Positions 1 through 7,924 of a stretch of DNA of 64,000 nt are shown piece after piece (the stretch's first letter is position 1; every line of letters starts with the position of its first letter). Made by a program: the position numbers and the translations under genes. Origin of the DNA: Actinoplanes nipponensis (lineage in GTDB: Bacteria > Actinomycetota > Actinomycetes > Mycobacteriales > Micromonosporaceae). Location of the stretch: positions 1-64,000 of the forward strand of contig NZ_BOMQ01000077.1 in the NCBI RefSeq assembly GCF_016862275.1, given 5' to 3'. The notes beneath the pieces are model-generated. The model was not told where the DNA came from. It made no database searches and saw only the letters and a program-made list of their open reading frames with translations.

Positions 1-207
1 AGCGCCCCCGCCGCAACCACCCCCCAATCACCCGCCCACGCACAAAACCCCTCCACCAACACCAACCCACCCCGCCCACCCCAGAGCACCCCTCACCACC
101 AAACCCCCGACTGGGCAGCCCCCACGGTTCTCCTCTCCCAGGTAGGTCGCGCAGGCGGCCTGACGCCGGCCCAGGCCTACCGGGCGGGTCGCGGCCGCTC
201 ATGGTGA
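1..207 (+). CDS. 3' end of an unrecognised protein gene (partial)
   Basis: A frame open from the window edge to a TGA at 205-207 has mostly C or G third positions, as expected for a gene here. The 68 visible residues are rich in Pro, Thr, Ala and Gln and end in a less repetitive tail containing LTPAQAYRAG. The stop overlaps the ATG of the next gene by 7 nt, which suggests translational coupling. The 5' part lies outside the window, so no family can be named; the composition would suit a disordered C-terminal tail. The alternative is C-rich non-coding DNA whose open frame is accidental. Confidence 0.5.
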   Translation, partial: SAPAATTPQSPAHAQNPSTNTNPPRPPQSTPHHQTPDWAAPTVLLSQVGRAGGLTPAQAYRAGRGRSW

Positions 208-497
208 GCGTCCGGCAGAAGACCCACCACCTCGGCGACCGGCCCTCATGGGACTGTCTGGTCTGTGCTCGGCCGTGGCCGTGCGCGCATGCGAAGGGCG
301 AGCTGCTCAACGAATTCCGACGGCATCCGTCGAGTTTGACGGTCTACATGTCGTCCTACATGTGCGAGGCGTTGAACGACCTCACCGCTCACGGCGAAGC
401 CCCACCGCCCGACCTCTACGAGCGCTTCCTCTCCTGGGTGCGGCCCAGCGCCGCCGGCCTTGCCGTCGAGGCCGAGGACTTCTCGGACGGTGATTGA
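201..497 (+). CDS. small conserved Cys-containing protein, function unknown
   Basis: A 98-residue soluble protein. The N-terminal third has a compact cysteine cluster in a tryptophan/proline-rich setting (WDCLVCARPWPC; Cys19, Cys22 and Cys28) followed by a helical segment starting AKGELL. The clustered cysteines could bind a metal, but this is inference. Small proteins with a similar Cys/Pro/Trp block next to regulators are familiar in Micromonosporaceae and are often annotated without good evidence as flavin reductases; nothing here supports an enzymatic role. The ATG overlaps the upstream frame, and a GntR regulator follows 61 nt downstream. Confidence 0.75.
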   Translation: MVSVRQKTHHLGDRPSWDCLVCARPWPCAHAKGELLNEFRRHPSSLTVYMSSYMCEALNDLTAHGEAPPPDLYERFLSWVRPSAAGLAVEAEDFSDGD

Positions 498-558
498 CTG
501 CTGCTGATCTCTCCGGCCCTCCCGTGCTCCGGTGCCGGGGCCGTGGTGAGCACGTACG

Positions 559-972
559 GTGGAAGCCATGATCGATCTCTCGGCCGACCGGGCGGTGTTC
601 CGTCAGCTCGCCGATCTGTTGCGGGACCAGATCCAGTCGGGTGAGCTCGCGCCCGGTCGGCCGTTGCCCAGCGAGTTGCGGCTGGCCCAGGAGTACGGGC
701 TCAGCCGCACCACCGTGCGTCAGGCCATCGGTCAGCTGCGCACGGAGGGTCTCGTGACGGTCGACCGGCCCCGCGGGACGTTCGTTCGCGTCCCGGAGCG
801 GGCGGAGCTCGTCACGTTGGGCCGCGGCGAACGCGTGTCGGCCCGCATGCCGACCGACGCCGAACGCCGCACCTACCGCCTGGCCGAGGGCGTCCCGGTG
901 CTCGTGATCACGGCGACCGACGGCAGCACCACGGTGCACCCGGCCGACCGCGTCCAACTCACCCGCCCCTGA
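559..972 (+). CDS. short GntR-family transcriptional regulator
   Basis: A 137-residue DNA-binding protein. The N-terminal half is a GntR winged helix (about residues 8-76), with the typical PLPSELRLAQEYGLSRTTVR recognition segment and a beta-hairpin wing ending in GTFVR. Full-length HutC-type GntR proteins have about 240 residues with a UTRA effector domain; here only about 60 residues follow the helix-turn-helix, so ligand sensing is reduced or absent. The frame opens with GTG at 559; an in-frame ATG at 568 is an equally possible start. No target or ligand can be read from the sequence; the preceding small gene is the likely co-transcribed partner. Confidence 0.85.
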   Translation: MEAMIDLSADRAVFRQLADLLRDQIQSGELAPGRPLPSELRLAQEYGLSRTTVRQAIGQLRTEGLVTVDRPRGTFVRVPERAELVTLGRGERVSARMPTDAERRTYRLAEGVPVLVITATDGSTTVHPADRVQLTRP

Positions 973-987
973 GCCGCCTGGGAGGAC

Positions 988-1518
988 TCAGAAGAGGTTG
1001 TACTGCTCGATCGCCAGCGTGAAGCCGTGACCGCTCTTCCCGCTCTCACAACGCATAGCCCGGCTGTCGCTGCTGCAAGTGAAGTCACCCGCCCGCAACG
1101 CCTTCCCGTACGCCAGGATCTCCTTCCCGCCCAGCACCGTGTCCCCCGCGCAGGTGAACGACGCCTCCCCCGTCCGGGCGACCGCGACTCCCCCGCCCCA
1201 GTCGAGGTCGCAGTCGGCCGGCGCCGGCGGCGGTTGCCAGTTCCGCCGGACGATGTCGCAGCGCGCTCCGTCGTCGTCCAGGTAGCAGCCGATGTTCCCG
1301 GACGGCGACACGAAGTTGGCCGCGCTGACCTCCTTGGGCGGGGTCACGGAGCGCGACGGTGACGCGGCTGCCGTCGGCGGAGCGTCACCGAGGGCCGCGT
1401 TGGTGGCGGTCGGCGGCGTGGTGGGTGACGGCGAGTTCGACGGTGCCGAGCACGCCGTCAGGGAGACCGCCGTCGCGATCGCCCCGCACAGCCCGGCCCA
1501 TCCGCGTGCTGCTGCCAT
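988..1518 (-). CDS. secreted lipoprotein, DUF6636-like
   Basis: A 176-residue exported protein. The ATG at 1518 was chosen because GGAGGTGAC lies directly before it; longer upstream frames run into the divergent xerC. A hydrophobic signal segment ends in LTACSAP, a lipobox with Cys about residue 22, so the mature protein should be lipid-anchored. A Ser/Thr/Pro-rich linker leads to a compact domain with several cysteines and the phrase SPSGNIGCYL, resembling the actinobacterial DUF6636 family of unknown function. It is convergent with the GntR gene, 15 nt away, and divergent from xerC, 40 nt away. Confidence 0.8.
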   Translation of the reverse strand: MAAARGWAGLCGAIATAVSLTACSAPSNSPSPTTPPTATNAALGDAPPTAAASPSRSVTPPKEVSAANFVSPSGNIGCYLDDDGARCDIVRRNWQPPPAPADCDLDWGGGVAVARTGEASFTCAGDTVLGGKEILAYGKALRAGDFTCSSDSRAMRCESGKSGHGFTLAIEQYNLF

Positions 1519-1558
1519 GTCACCTCCAAAGGCGGAATGATAGAGGCGTGGAGCAACG

Positions 1559-2476
1559 ATGAGCACTCGGGACGTCCATGAGTCGCTGCCGCCGGCGATG
1601 CGCTCGGCGGTCGACGACTTCGCGGTCCATCTCGCCCGGGTGGACAACCGTTCGGCGCACACCGTGCGGGCGTACGTCGGTGATGTCGTGTCGCTGCTCG
1701 ACCACGCCGCGACCGCCGGCTGCGCCGCCCCGGCCGACCTGGACATCACGGTGCTGCGCGGCTGGCTCGCCCGGCGGATGACCGGCGGCGCCGCGCGTAC
1801 CTCTCAGGCTCGTCGCGCCGCCGCGGCCCGCACCTTCACCGCCTGGGCGCACCGGTCCGGGCTCTGCCCGGCCGACGCCGGCGCGCAGCTGGCCAGCCCG
1901 CGGGCGCACCGCGATCTGCCGTCGGTGTTGCGCGCCGATCAGGCGGCGGACCTGGTCGTCACGACGGCCGACCCTCACGCGGTACGCGACCGAGCGGTCC
2001 TGGAGCTGCTCTACGCGACCGGGGTACGGGTCAGCGAGCTCTGCGGACTCGACACCGCCGACCTGGACGCGGGCCGCCGGGTGGTGCGGGTCTTCGGCAA
2101 GGGCGCCAAGGAACGCGTGGTTCCCTACGGCATTCCCGCCGAGAAGGCCCTCGACGACTGGCTGCGGCACGGCCGGCCGGCTCTGGTCCGGCCCGGCAGC
2201 GGCGACGCCCTCTTCCTGGGCGCCCGTGGCGGCCGGCTGCAGCAGACGGTGGTCCGGCGGATCGTGGCCGCCGCCGCCCAGGCCGCGGGCCTGCCGCACA
2301 CGAGCCCGCATGACCTTCGCCACTCGGCGGCCACGCACCTGCTGGACGGCGGCGCGGACCTGCGGGCCGTGCAGGACCTGCTGGGCCACTCCTCGCTGTC
2401 GAGCACCCAGATCTACACCCACGTCTCGACCGAACGCCTCCGCGCGGCCTTCCGGCAGGCCCATCCCCGCGCCTGA
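1559..2476 (+). CDS. xerC: tyrosine recombinase XerC
   Basis: A 305-residue site-specific recombinase of the XerC/XerD type that resolves chromosome dimers at dif during cell division. An N-terminal SAM-like core-binding domain (about residues 10-95) is followed by the catalytic domain with all expected residues: Arg near 156 in ATGVRVSEL, Lys in FGKGAKER, His and Arg in HDLRH near 251-254, His in LGHSS and the nucleophile Tyr near 286 in TQIYTH. Length matches the housekeeping family, and the position near the rnhB/M23 backbone agrees with actinobacterial xerC rather than an integrase on a mobile element; no attachment site was seen. Confidence 0.95.
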   Translation: MSTRDVHESLPPAMRSAVDDFAVHLARVDNRSAHTVRAYVGDVVSLLDHAATAGCAAPADLDITVLRGWLARRMTGGAARTSQARRAAAARTFTAWAHRSGLCPADAGAQLASPRAHRDLPSVLRADQAADLVVTTADPHAVRDRAVLELLYATGVRVSELCGLDTADLDAGRRVVRVFGKGAKERVVPYGIPAEKALDDWLRHGRPALVRPGSGDALFLGARGGRLQQTVVRRIVAAAAQAAGLPHTSPHDLRHSAATHLLDGGADLRAVQDLLGHSSLSSTQIYTHVSTERLRAAFRQAHPRA

Positions 2477-2590
2477 CCTCCCGCCGGAACCGAGACGACC
2501 GCGAGCAGGCCCGCACCCGCCGGGACCGCGAGCACCGCCCTTGTCCGCAACGGCTGCGACGGACCCGCGGGCACCACGTACGATCAGGGC

Positions 2591-3778
2591 GTGAGCGCCG
2601 GAGATCCGCCCCCGCCCATCCCGGGAGCGCGGCTCCTCTTCTCCCTCGATCCCGCCACCGCCTACCTCAACCACGGCTCGTTCGGCGCCGTGCCGATCGG
2701 TGTGCAGCGCACCCAGCAGCGGCTGCGCGACGAGGTCGAGCGCAACCCGATGGCGTTCTTCGCCTCGCCCGGGCTGACCGACCGCATCGTCCATACCCGA
2801 CGGCATCTCGCGCACTTCCTCGGCGCCGACCCCGACGGCAGCGCCCTGCTGCCGAACGCCACCACCGCGGTCTCGCTGGTGCTGCAGTCGGTGCGGCTCA
2901 CCTCCGGCGATGAGGTGCTGCTGACCGACCACGGCTACGGCGCCAACGCGATCGCCGTCCGGCGGCAGTGCCGGCGGGACGGGGCCAGCGCGCGGACGGT
3001 CGCCCTGCCCCTCGACGCCTCCGACACCGAGGTCGTGTCCCGGATCCGCGGGGCGTTGCGGCCCGGCAAGACCAAGCTGCTGATCGTCGACCAGATCACC
3101 TCCCCGACCGCGAAGGTGCTGCCGGTGCGGGAGATCGCCGCCGCCGCCCGGGAGCACGACATCCCGGTGCTGGTCGACGCCGCGCACGTCCCCGGCATGG
3201 TCCCGGTACGGGTCGACCGGCTCGGCGCCGACTTCTGGGTGGGCAACCTGCACAAGTGGGCCTTCGCCCCGCGTGGCACCGCGCTGCTCACCGTGGCCCC
3301 CGCCTGGCGCCGCCGGATCGAGCCGCTGGTCGTGTCCTGGGAACACGACACCGGCTTCCCGCTGTCGGTCGAGTCCCAGGGCACCATGGACTACTCGCCG
3401 TGGCTGGCGGCGCCGGCCGGGCTCTTCACCCTGCGCACCCTGGGGGTGGAGGCGGTGCGGAGCCACAACGCGGCGCTCGCGGCGTACGGTCAGCGGGTTG
3501 TAGGTGCGGGCCTCGGCCTGGCGCCCACCGACCTGCCGGACCCCGGCGCTGCCGAGGCCGCCATGCGGATCGTGCCGCTGCCCTCGGGCGTGGCCACCAC
3601 CCAGCCGGAGGCCCACGCGTTGCGCCAGCAGATCAGCGACAAGCTGGCGACCGAGGTGGCGGTGAACGCCTGGGGCGGCCGGGGCTGGCTGCGGCTCAGC
3701 GGCCAGGTCTACAACCGGCCCGAGGAGTACGAGACGCTGGCCGAGCGGCTTCCCCACCTGCTGGCCTCGCTGCGCTGA
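2591..3778 (+). CDS. class V aminotransferase, isopenicillin-N-epimerase-like
   Basis: A 395-residue PLP-dependent enzyme of the aminotransferase class V / cysteine desulfurase fold. Visible marks are the N-terminal YLNHGSFGAVP, the cofactor-binding VDAAHVPGM block and the Schiff-base lysine in GNLHKWAF. This subgroup is often labelled isopenicillin N epimerase-like, but no beta-lactam genes are nearby, so the substrate is unknown; a cysteine desulfurase or other amino-acid lyase activity is equally possible. GTG at 2591 was taken because homologous-looking sequence starts immediately after it. It is 114 nt downstream of xerC on the same strand and convergent with the M23 gene. Confidence 0.88.
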   Translation: MSAGDPPPPIPGARLLFSLDPATAYLNHGSFGAVPIGVQRTQQRLRDEVERNPMAFFASPGLTDRIVHTRRHLAHFLGADPDGSALLPNATTAVSLVLQSVRLTSGDEVLLTDHGYGANAIAVRRQCRRDGASARTVALPLDASDTEVVSRIRGALRPGKTKLLIVDQITSPTAKVLPVREIAAAAREHDIPVLVDAAHVPGMVPVRVDRLGADFWVGNLHKWAFAPRGTALLTVAPAWRRRIEPLVVSWEHDTGFPLSVESQGTMDYSPWLAAPAGLFTLRTLGVEAVRSHNAALAAYGQRVVGAGLGLAPTDLPDPGAAEAAMRIVPLPSGVATTQPEAHALRQQISDKLATEVAVNAWGGRGWLRLSGQVYNRPEEYETLAERLPHLLASLR

Positions 3779-3791
3779 CACCGGCGCGGGC

Positions 3792-4439
3792 TCACAGCGG
3801 CAGCAGGCGCACCCGGCCGAGGCCGAGCAGCGTGAGGGGATCGAGGTAGTCGGCGCCGCGGCGCAGCCCCCAGTGCAGGCAGGCGGCGACGGGACAGCCG
3901 GGGTGGCCGGTCGCCAGCGTGCCGATCTGCTCGCCCGCGGCCACGGCGTCGCCGGGATGCCGGTCGGCCACCAGCAGCGGCTCATAGGTGGTGCGCAGGC
4001 CGCCGGCATGGGCCACGCTGACGACGCCGCGTCCCGCTATCCGCCCGGCGAAGACGACCGTGCCCGCGCCCGCGGCCCGGATCACCGCTCCGGGGGTGGC
4101 GGCCAGGTCCGCGCCGCGGTGCCCGGCCAGCCACGGGCGGGCCGGCGGGTCGAACCGCCGCACCACCCGCGCGCCACCGACCGGCCAACCGAACGCGCCG
4201 CCGGCCCGCCGAGAAGCCGCATTCGGCCCAGCCGCCGGCCGGCCGACCCACAGGGACACGCCGACACGCGAAGGCGAGAAAGGCTCAGCACGCGGACGCG
4301 AGGAAAACCCGGGAAGCGGATGGGAGCCCGATGTGACTCCACGGAAGAACCCACCGGACCCGGCGACCGCCCCGGCCGGCCCGGGCAGAGGACCCAGGCC
4401 CACGATCAACGCCACAAGAAAGAGCACCATGCGAGGCAT
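3792..4439 (-). CDS. secreted M23 (LytM-type) peptidase-family protein, atypical active site
   Basis: A 215-residue exported protein. The ATG at 4439 follows AGGGAG by 6 nt and begins a clear signal peptide (MPRMVLFLVALIVG), so longer frames were rejected. After a Pro/Ser/Gly-rich linker comes an M23 fold: His and Asp in GHRGADLAA as the first zinc motif, a conserved His in VVSVAHAGG and a last motif reading ACLHWG. In active LytM enzymes that motif is His-x-His; here the first His is Cys, so the usual catalytic base is missing. It may be a degenerate LytM factor regulating another hydrolase, or use an altered mechanism. Related genes occur near xerC and rpsB in other actinobacteria. Confidence 0.88.
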   Translation of the reverse strand: MPRMVLFLVALIVGLGPLPGPAGAVAGSGGFFRGVTSGSHPLPGFSSRPRAEPFSPSRVGVSLWVGRPAAGPNAASRRAGGAFGWPVGGARVVRRFDPPARPWLAGHRGADLAATPGAVIRAAGAGTVVFAGRIAGRGVVSVAHAGGLRTTYEPLLVADRHPGDAVAAGEQIGTLATGHPGCPVAACLHWGLRRGADYLDPLTLLGLGRVRLLPL

Positions 4440-4563
4440 GGTGCTCCCTACCGCCCCCGGCCGCGCCCCACCCTGTGGACAACCGTCCCGCCACTCCACC
4501 GCCTGTGGACAAGCGGATGGCCGGACAGCCGGATGAGCCCGGCAGCCCGATGAACCCGGCGGC

Positions 4564-4890
4564 CTAGCTCCCCCCGAAGCCCGCCTCGTCCGGAAGCGAG
4601 ATGTCCGGCTTCTCGAGTTCCTCCACGTTGACGTCCTTGAAGGTCATCACGCGGACGTTCTTGACGAAGCGCGCCGGCCTGTACATGTCCCAGACCCACG
4701 CGTCGTGCATCTCGACCTCGAAGTAGACCTCGCCGTCGGAGTTGCGGACGTGCAGGTCCACCTGGTTCGCCAGGTAGAACCGGCGTTCCGTCTCCACCAC
4801 GTACGAGAACTGTCGGACGATGTCGCGGTACTCCCGGTAGAGCTGCAGCTCCATCTCGGTCTCGTACTTCTCGAGATCCTCTGCGCTCAT
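4564..4890 (-). CDS. DUF2469 family protein
   Basis: A 108-residue acidic soluble protein beginning MSAEDLEKYE, highly characteristic of the actinobacterial DUF2469 family, whose function is unknown. It has a helical N-terminus and a beta-rich middle with many aromatic residues (VWDMYRPARFVKNVRVMTF). Its ATG overlaps the TGA of rnhB in an ATGA junction, so it is the last gene of the rplS-lepB-rnhB operon and probably coupled to rnhB translation. The same rnhB-DUF2469 pairing is standard across actinobacteria and suggests a link with RNA/DNA hybrid removal or translation, but that is only context. Confidence 0.92.
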   Translation of the reverse strand: MSAEDLEKYETEMELQLYREYRDIVRQFSYVVETERRFYLANQVDLHVRNSDGEVYFEVEMHDAWVWDMYRPARFVKNVRVMTFKDVNVEELEKPDISLPDEAGFGGS

Positions 4891-5705
4891 CGCTTCTCGC
4901 CCTCCATGGCCTCATCTTCCCCCACCGGCACCGGCGGCCGAGGCTGCTCGCCCGACGCCACGCCGACGGTACCCTCCACTGCTGGCCAGAGCATCAGCGG
5001 CTCGGCGTCGACCCGGGACGGATTCGCCGGCCGGCGGGCGCGGGGCGGCCGGTTGCCGCGGCCCGAGACGGCTGCCACGTTCACGTACGAGAACCGGTGT
5101 TCCACGCAGGGACCGTGGCGGGTCAGCGCCGCGCTGTGCTCGTCGGTGATGTAGCCCTTGTGCACCGCGAAACCGTAGTCCGGGAACCGGCCGTCCAGCT
5201 CCACCATCAGCCGGTCCCGGGTGACCTTGGCCAGCACGCTGGCCGCCGCCACGCAGGCCGCGACCCGGTCGCCCTTCCAGACCGCGAGACCCGGTGCGCC
5301 CAGCCCGTCGACCGGGAAACCGTCGGTCAGGACGTACTCGGGCCGGGTCGTGAGCGACGCGAGCGCGCGGCGCATCGCCGCCAGGTTGCACACGTGCAGG
5401 CCGCGGCCGTCCACCTCCGCCGGCGGGACGATCACCACCGACCAGGCCAGCGCCCGCGTCACCACCTCGGCGTAGACCCGTTCCCGGGCGGCCGCCGTGA
5501 GCAGCTTGGAGTCGGCCAGCTCGTCGATCTCGCCGCGCTTGCCCTCGGGCAGGATCGCCGCGGCGGCGACCAGCGGGCCGGCGCAGGCGCCGCGCCCGGC
5601 CTCGTCGGCCCCGGCGACGTGCCGGAAGCCGCGTCGTTGCAGCGCCCGTTCCAGGGCGTAGAGGCCGCCTTCGCGGCGCACCACCGTGCGGGGCGGACTG
5701 AGCAT
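4887..5705 (-). CDS. rnhB: ribonuclease HII
   Basis: A 272-residue endonuclease that cleaves RNA in RNA/DNA hybrids and at misincorporated ribonucleotides. The catalytic DEAGRG motif is at Asp34-Glu35; further acidic and structural motifs appear in YVLTDGFPVDG and SVLAKVTRDRLM, and the HKGYITDEH segment is typical of type 2 RNase H. A roughly 50-residue C-terminal tail rich in Pro, Arg and Glu extends past the usual domain. The ATG at 5705 overlaps the Nudix stop by one base (TGATG), and the stop overlaps the DUF2469 start by 4 nt. Confidence 0.95.
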   Translation of the reverse strand: MLSPPRTVVRREGGLYALERALQRRGFRHVAGADEAGRGACAGPLVAAAAILPEGKRGEIDELADSKLLTAAARERVYAEVVTRALAWSVVIVPPAEVDGRGLHVCNLAAMRRALASLTTRPEYVLTDGFPVDGLGAPGLAVWKGDRVAACVAAASVLAKVTRDRLMVELDGRFPDYGFAVHKGYITDEHSAALTRHGPCVEHRFSYVNVAAVSGRGNRPPRARRPANPSRVDAEPLMLWPAVEGTVGVASGEQPRPPVPVGEDEAMEGEKR

Positions 5706-6151
5706 CAGAGGACCTTCCGCAGCAGGTCGGCGAGCCCGAGCGGGAAGATCTGCTCGGTCGAGGCGTCCAGCTCGGCGAGCGACCACCAGCGGTGCGCGGT
5801 GATGGTCTGCTGCTCCGCGGCGTCGAAGCCGGCGGTGTCGACCTGCCATTCGCCGACCCGCAGCAGGAAGAAGTCCTGGGTCTGCCGGTACTGCCGGTTG
5901 TCGTAGCTGAACTCGGTGGTCTCGTGGTGCACCGGCTCGCCCAGCTCGGCCGGGTCGACCCGCAGCCCGGTCTCCTCCCACAGCTCGCGCGCCGCCCCCT
6001 GGACCGGCGTCTCACCGTCGGCCAGGCCGCCGCCGGGGGTGAACCACCAGTGCTGGTCGGCGCGGGCCGGATCACCGCCGTGCAGCAGCACGACGCGCTC
6101 GGCGGCATCGATGAGAAGCACCCGGGCGGCCCGGCGGTCGATGAACGTCAC
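5705..6151 (-). CDS. Nudix hydrolase
   Basis: A 148-residue Nudix hydrolase, which would hydrolyse a nucleoside diphosphate linked to another moiety using divalent metal. The Nudix box is complete: GGLADGE, then AARELWEETGL, satisfying the Gx5Ex7REUxEExGU pattern at about residues 43-65. The rest is a plain single-domain fold starting at the N-terminal ARVLLID strand. Substrate cannot be told; housekeeping dNTP or oxidised-nucleotide clean-up and RNA decapping are both possible. It sits between lepB and rnhB and touches rnhB by one base, so it belongs to that operon. Confidence 0.9.
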   Translation of the reverse strand: MTFIDRRAARVLLIDAAERVVLLHGGDPARADQHWWFTPGGGLADGETPVQGAARELWEETGLRVDPAELGEPVHHETTEFSYDNRQYRQTQDFFLLRVGEWQVDTAGFDAAEQQTITAHRWWSLAELDASTEQIFPLGLADLLRKVL

Positions 6152-6192
6152 GCCCCCAGCCTATTGCGCCGGTGGTCGATCTTGATGCCGGG

Positions 6193-6843
6193 TCAGTTGG
6201 CGGGTGCGGCGTCCGGGACGCCGTCGAACTCCTTGGGTACGGAGAGCCAGGTCGCGCGGGACACCGGCCAGAAGATCGTGAACGCCCGGCCGACGATCGA
6301 GTCGTTCCGGATGGTCGCCGCCTGGATGTCCTGGGTCTGTTCCCAGTGCTCCAGCGAGTCGCCGGAGGCGGACCGGTGGTCGCCCATGACCCAGAGGCGC
6401 CCGGCCGGCACGGTGATGTCGAACTTCTCGTCGGCCGCCGGGTCCTGCTGGCCGTCGGCGTCGGTGTAGATGAACGGCTCGTCCAGCGAATGTCCGTTGA
6501 TCACCAGGCGTTCCTGGTCGTCGCAGCAGACCACGTGGTCGCCGCCGACGCCGATGATGCGCTTGATGAAGTCCTCGCCCTCGGTGCCGCTCTGCCAGTC
6601 GGTCGGGGCGCGGAAGACCACGATCTCGCCGCGGCGGGGCTCGCGGAAGTCGTAGACCAGCTTGTTGACCAGCACCCTGTCCCAGACGTTGAGCGTGTGC
6701 TCCATCGAGGGCGACGGGATGTAGAAGGTCTGCAGGACGAAGAAGCGCACCAGGACGGCGACCAGGATCGCCACTCCCAGCAGGATCGGCAGCTCGCGCC
6801 AGAAGGAACCGGAGCGCTTCGACTCGGTGTGCTCGTCAATCAC
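6193..6843 (-). CDS. lepB: type I signal peptidase (second of a tandem pair)
   Basis: A 216-residue membrane-bound leader peptidase that removes signal peptides after Sec/Tat export. One N-terminal transmembrane helix (about residues 18-38) leads to catalytic Ser46 in IPSPSME and general base Lys94 in DFIKRIIG; box C (DRVLVNKLVYDFR) and box E (GDHR, with SGDS) are present. No C-terminal membrane segment is seen. It starts at GTG 6843, overlapping the preceding lepB stop as GTGA, so the two paralogues are co-translated. It carries a two-Cys insertion between boxes D and E (VVCCDDQE). Confidence 0.95.
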   Translation of the reverse strand: MIDEHTESKRSGSFWRELPILLGVAILVAVLVRFFVLQTFYIPSPSMEHTLNVWDRVLVNKLVYDFREPRRGEIVVFRAPTDWQSGTEGEDFIKRIIGVGGDHVVCCDDQERLVINGHSLDEPFIYTDADGQQDPAADEKFDITVPAGRLWVMGDHRSASGDSLEHWEQTQDIQAATIRNDSIVGRAFTIFWPVSRATWLSVPKEFDGVPDAAPAN

Positions 6844-7742
6844 GATCGGAGCCTACGTTGCCGGGGCCGCCACCACAGTCCGGAACGCGCGGATACGCCG
6901 ACACTTAAGAGGAACGGCAGCATAACGGCAGCCGTGGCCGGATCCGGGGCGGGTCGCGGATTTTCACCGGCGGGTGGGGCGGCGATCGGGTGCGCGGCCG
7001 CGTACGCCTTCCAGTTGTCCGGCACGGAAAGGCTGGTGAAGTGGCTGGTCGGCCAGACCACCACGAAGGCCCGGCCGATGATGTTGTCGATGGGCACCGG
7101 CCCCTGGCAGCGGGCGTCCTGGGACACCAGGCGGTGGTCGCCCATGACGAACATCTCACCCGCGGGAACGGTCACCTCGGCGAACCGGCGGCTGGTGCAC
7201 TGCCGCGGATTCGGCGGCGCGTCCAGCGGCGAATTCTCGAAGATGTACGGCTCGTCGATCGGCTCGCCGTTGACCGTGATCCGGCCCTGGTCGTCGCAAC
7301 AGGCGATCTTGTCGCCCGGCAGCCCGATCACCCGTTTGATGAAGTCGCGTTCCCCCGGACGACTGACCCCCACGAGGTCGCCGACGGTCCGGCCGAGCTT
7401 GGCGCCGAAGGTGTTGCTGATCGGCTCGGCTGGCTGCTCGGGCGCCCAGTTGTCGGTGCCGCGGAAGACCACGATCTCGCCGCGCAGCGGGTCGCGCATG
7501 TCGTAGACGACCTTGTTGACCAGGACCCGGTCCTTGATCGCGAGGGTGTTCTCCATCGAGCCCGACGGGATGTAGAAGGCCTGCACCAGGAACGTGCGGA
7601 TCAGCACGGCCAGGCAGAACGCCACCACCAGCAGCAACGGCAGCTCCTGCCAGAGGGGCATCTCCTTACGCCGGATCATTCGCCCGCGACGACGTCCGGA
7701 GGGGGAGGGTCGATACCCCTGCATCGGTTCCACGCTTCGCAT
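6840..7742 (-). CDS. lepB: type I signal peptidase (first of a tandem pair)
   Basis: A 300-residue signal peptidase I. The basic N-terminus (SGRRRGRMIRRKE) precedes a transmembrane helix at about residues 33-51; catalytic Ser62 lies in IPSGSME and Lys136 in DFIKRVIGLPGD. A loop of about 30 residues between boxes C and D is longer than in the downstream paralogue, and a Pro-rich segment near the end precedes a second hydrophobic stretch (AVMLPFLLSVGV), so both ends may contact the membrane. In-frame ATG codons at residues 7 and 22 are alternative starts. It has its own putative promoter and leader hairpin in the rplS-lepB gap. Confidence 0.95.
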   Translation of the reverse strand: MRSVEPMQGYRPSPSGRRRGRMIRRKEMPLWQELPLLLVVAFCLAVLIRTFLVQAFYIPSGSMENTLAIKDRVLVNKVVYDMRDPLRGEIVVFRGTDNWAPEQPAEPISNTFGAKLGRTVGDLVGVSRPGERDFIKRVIGLPGDKIACCDDQGRITVNGEPIDEPYIFENSPLDAPPNPRQCTSRRFAEVTVPAGEMFVMGDHRLVSQDARCQGPVPIDNIIGRAFVVVWPTSHFTSLSVPDNWKAYAAAHPIAAPPAGENPRPAPDPATAAVMLPFLLSVGVSARSGLWWRPRQRRLRS

Positions 7743-7779
7743 CTCCCGCCGCCGTCCGGTCGAACCGCCCCGGATACAG

Positions 7780-7824
7780 CACTACCGCCCGGAGTCCCCT
7801 GGCGAGGACGGGCGGGCGGTAGTG
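7780..7824 (-). terminator. 12-bp hairpin between rplS and lepB
   Basis: CACTACCGCCCG at 7780-7791 is perfectly complementary to 7813-7824, with a 21-nt loop that contains a further GTCC/GGAC pairing. It lies about 100 nt after the rplS stop and 38 nt before lepB. It has no run of U, so it may be a factor-assisted terminator of the rplS unit or an attenuator in the lepB leader, since a candidate promoter lies upstream of it at 7862-7891. Confidence 0.6.
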
Positions 7825-7861
7825 CGAATGGTCCTACTGATTCCCATCCGTCACTGACGCA

Positions 7862-7891
7862 AGCGTAGTGCGCTCACGCAGCAAACGTCAG
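7862..7891 (-). promoter_or_regulatory. candidate promoter for the lepB-rnhB unit
   Basis: Read on the minus strand, CTGACG (7891-7886) and TACGCT (7867-7862) are separated by 18 nt and resemble the -35 and -10 elements of the main actinobacterial sigma factor. It would start transcripts about 110 nt upstream of the first lepB and would make the signal peptidase genes partly independent of rpsP-rplS. It rests on pattern alone. Confidence 0.4.
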
Positions 7892-7924
7892 TCCGAGTGA
7901 ATACGGCCCGGACCGGCGACGGGT

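Noticed and set aside
1559..2476. Tyrosine recombinase considered as integrase of a mobile element
   Set aside because: Length, motifs and neighbourhood fit housekeeping XerC; there is no tRNA, attachment-site repeat or phage gene nearby.
1520..4009. 829-codon minus-strand open frame across xerC and the aminotransferase
   Set aside because: It is antisense to two well-supported genes, has no family features and arises from lack of stop codons at high GC.
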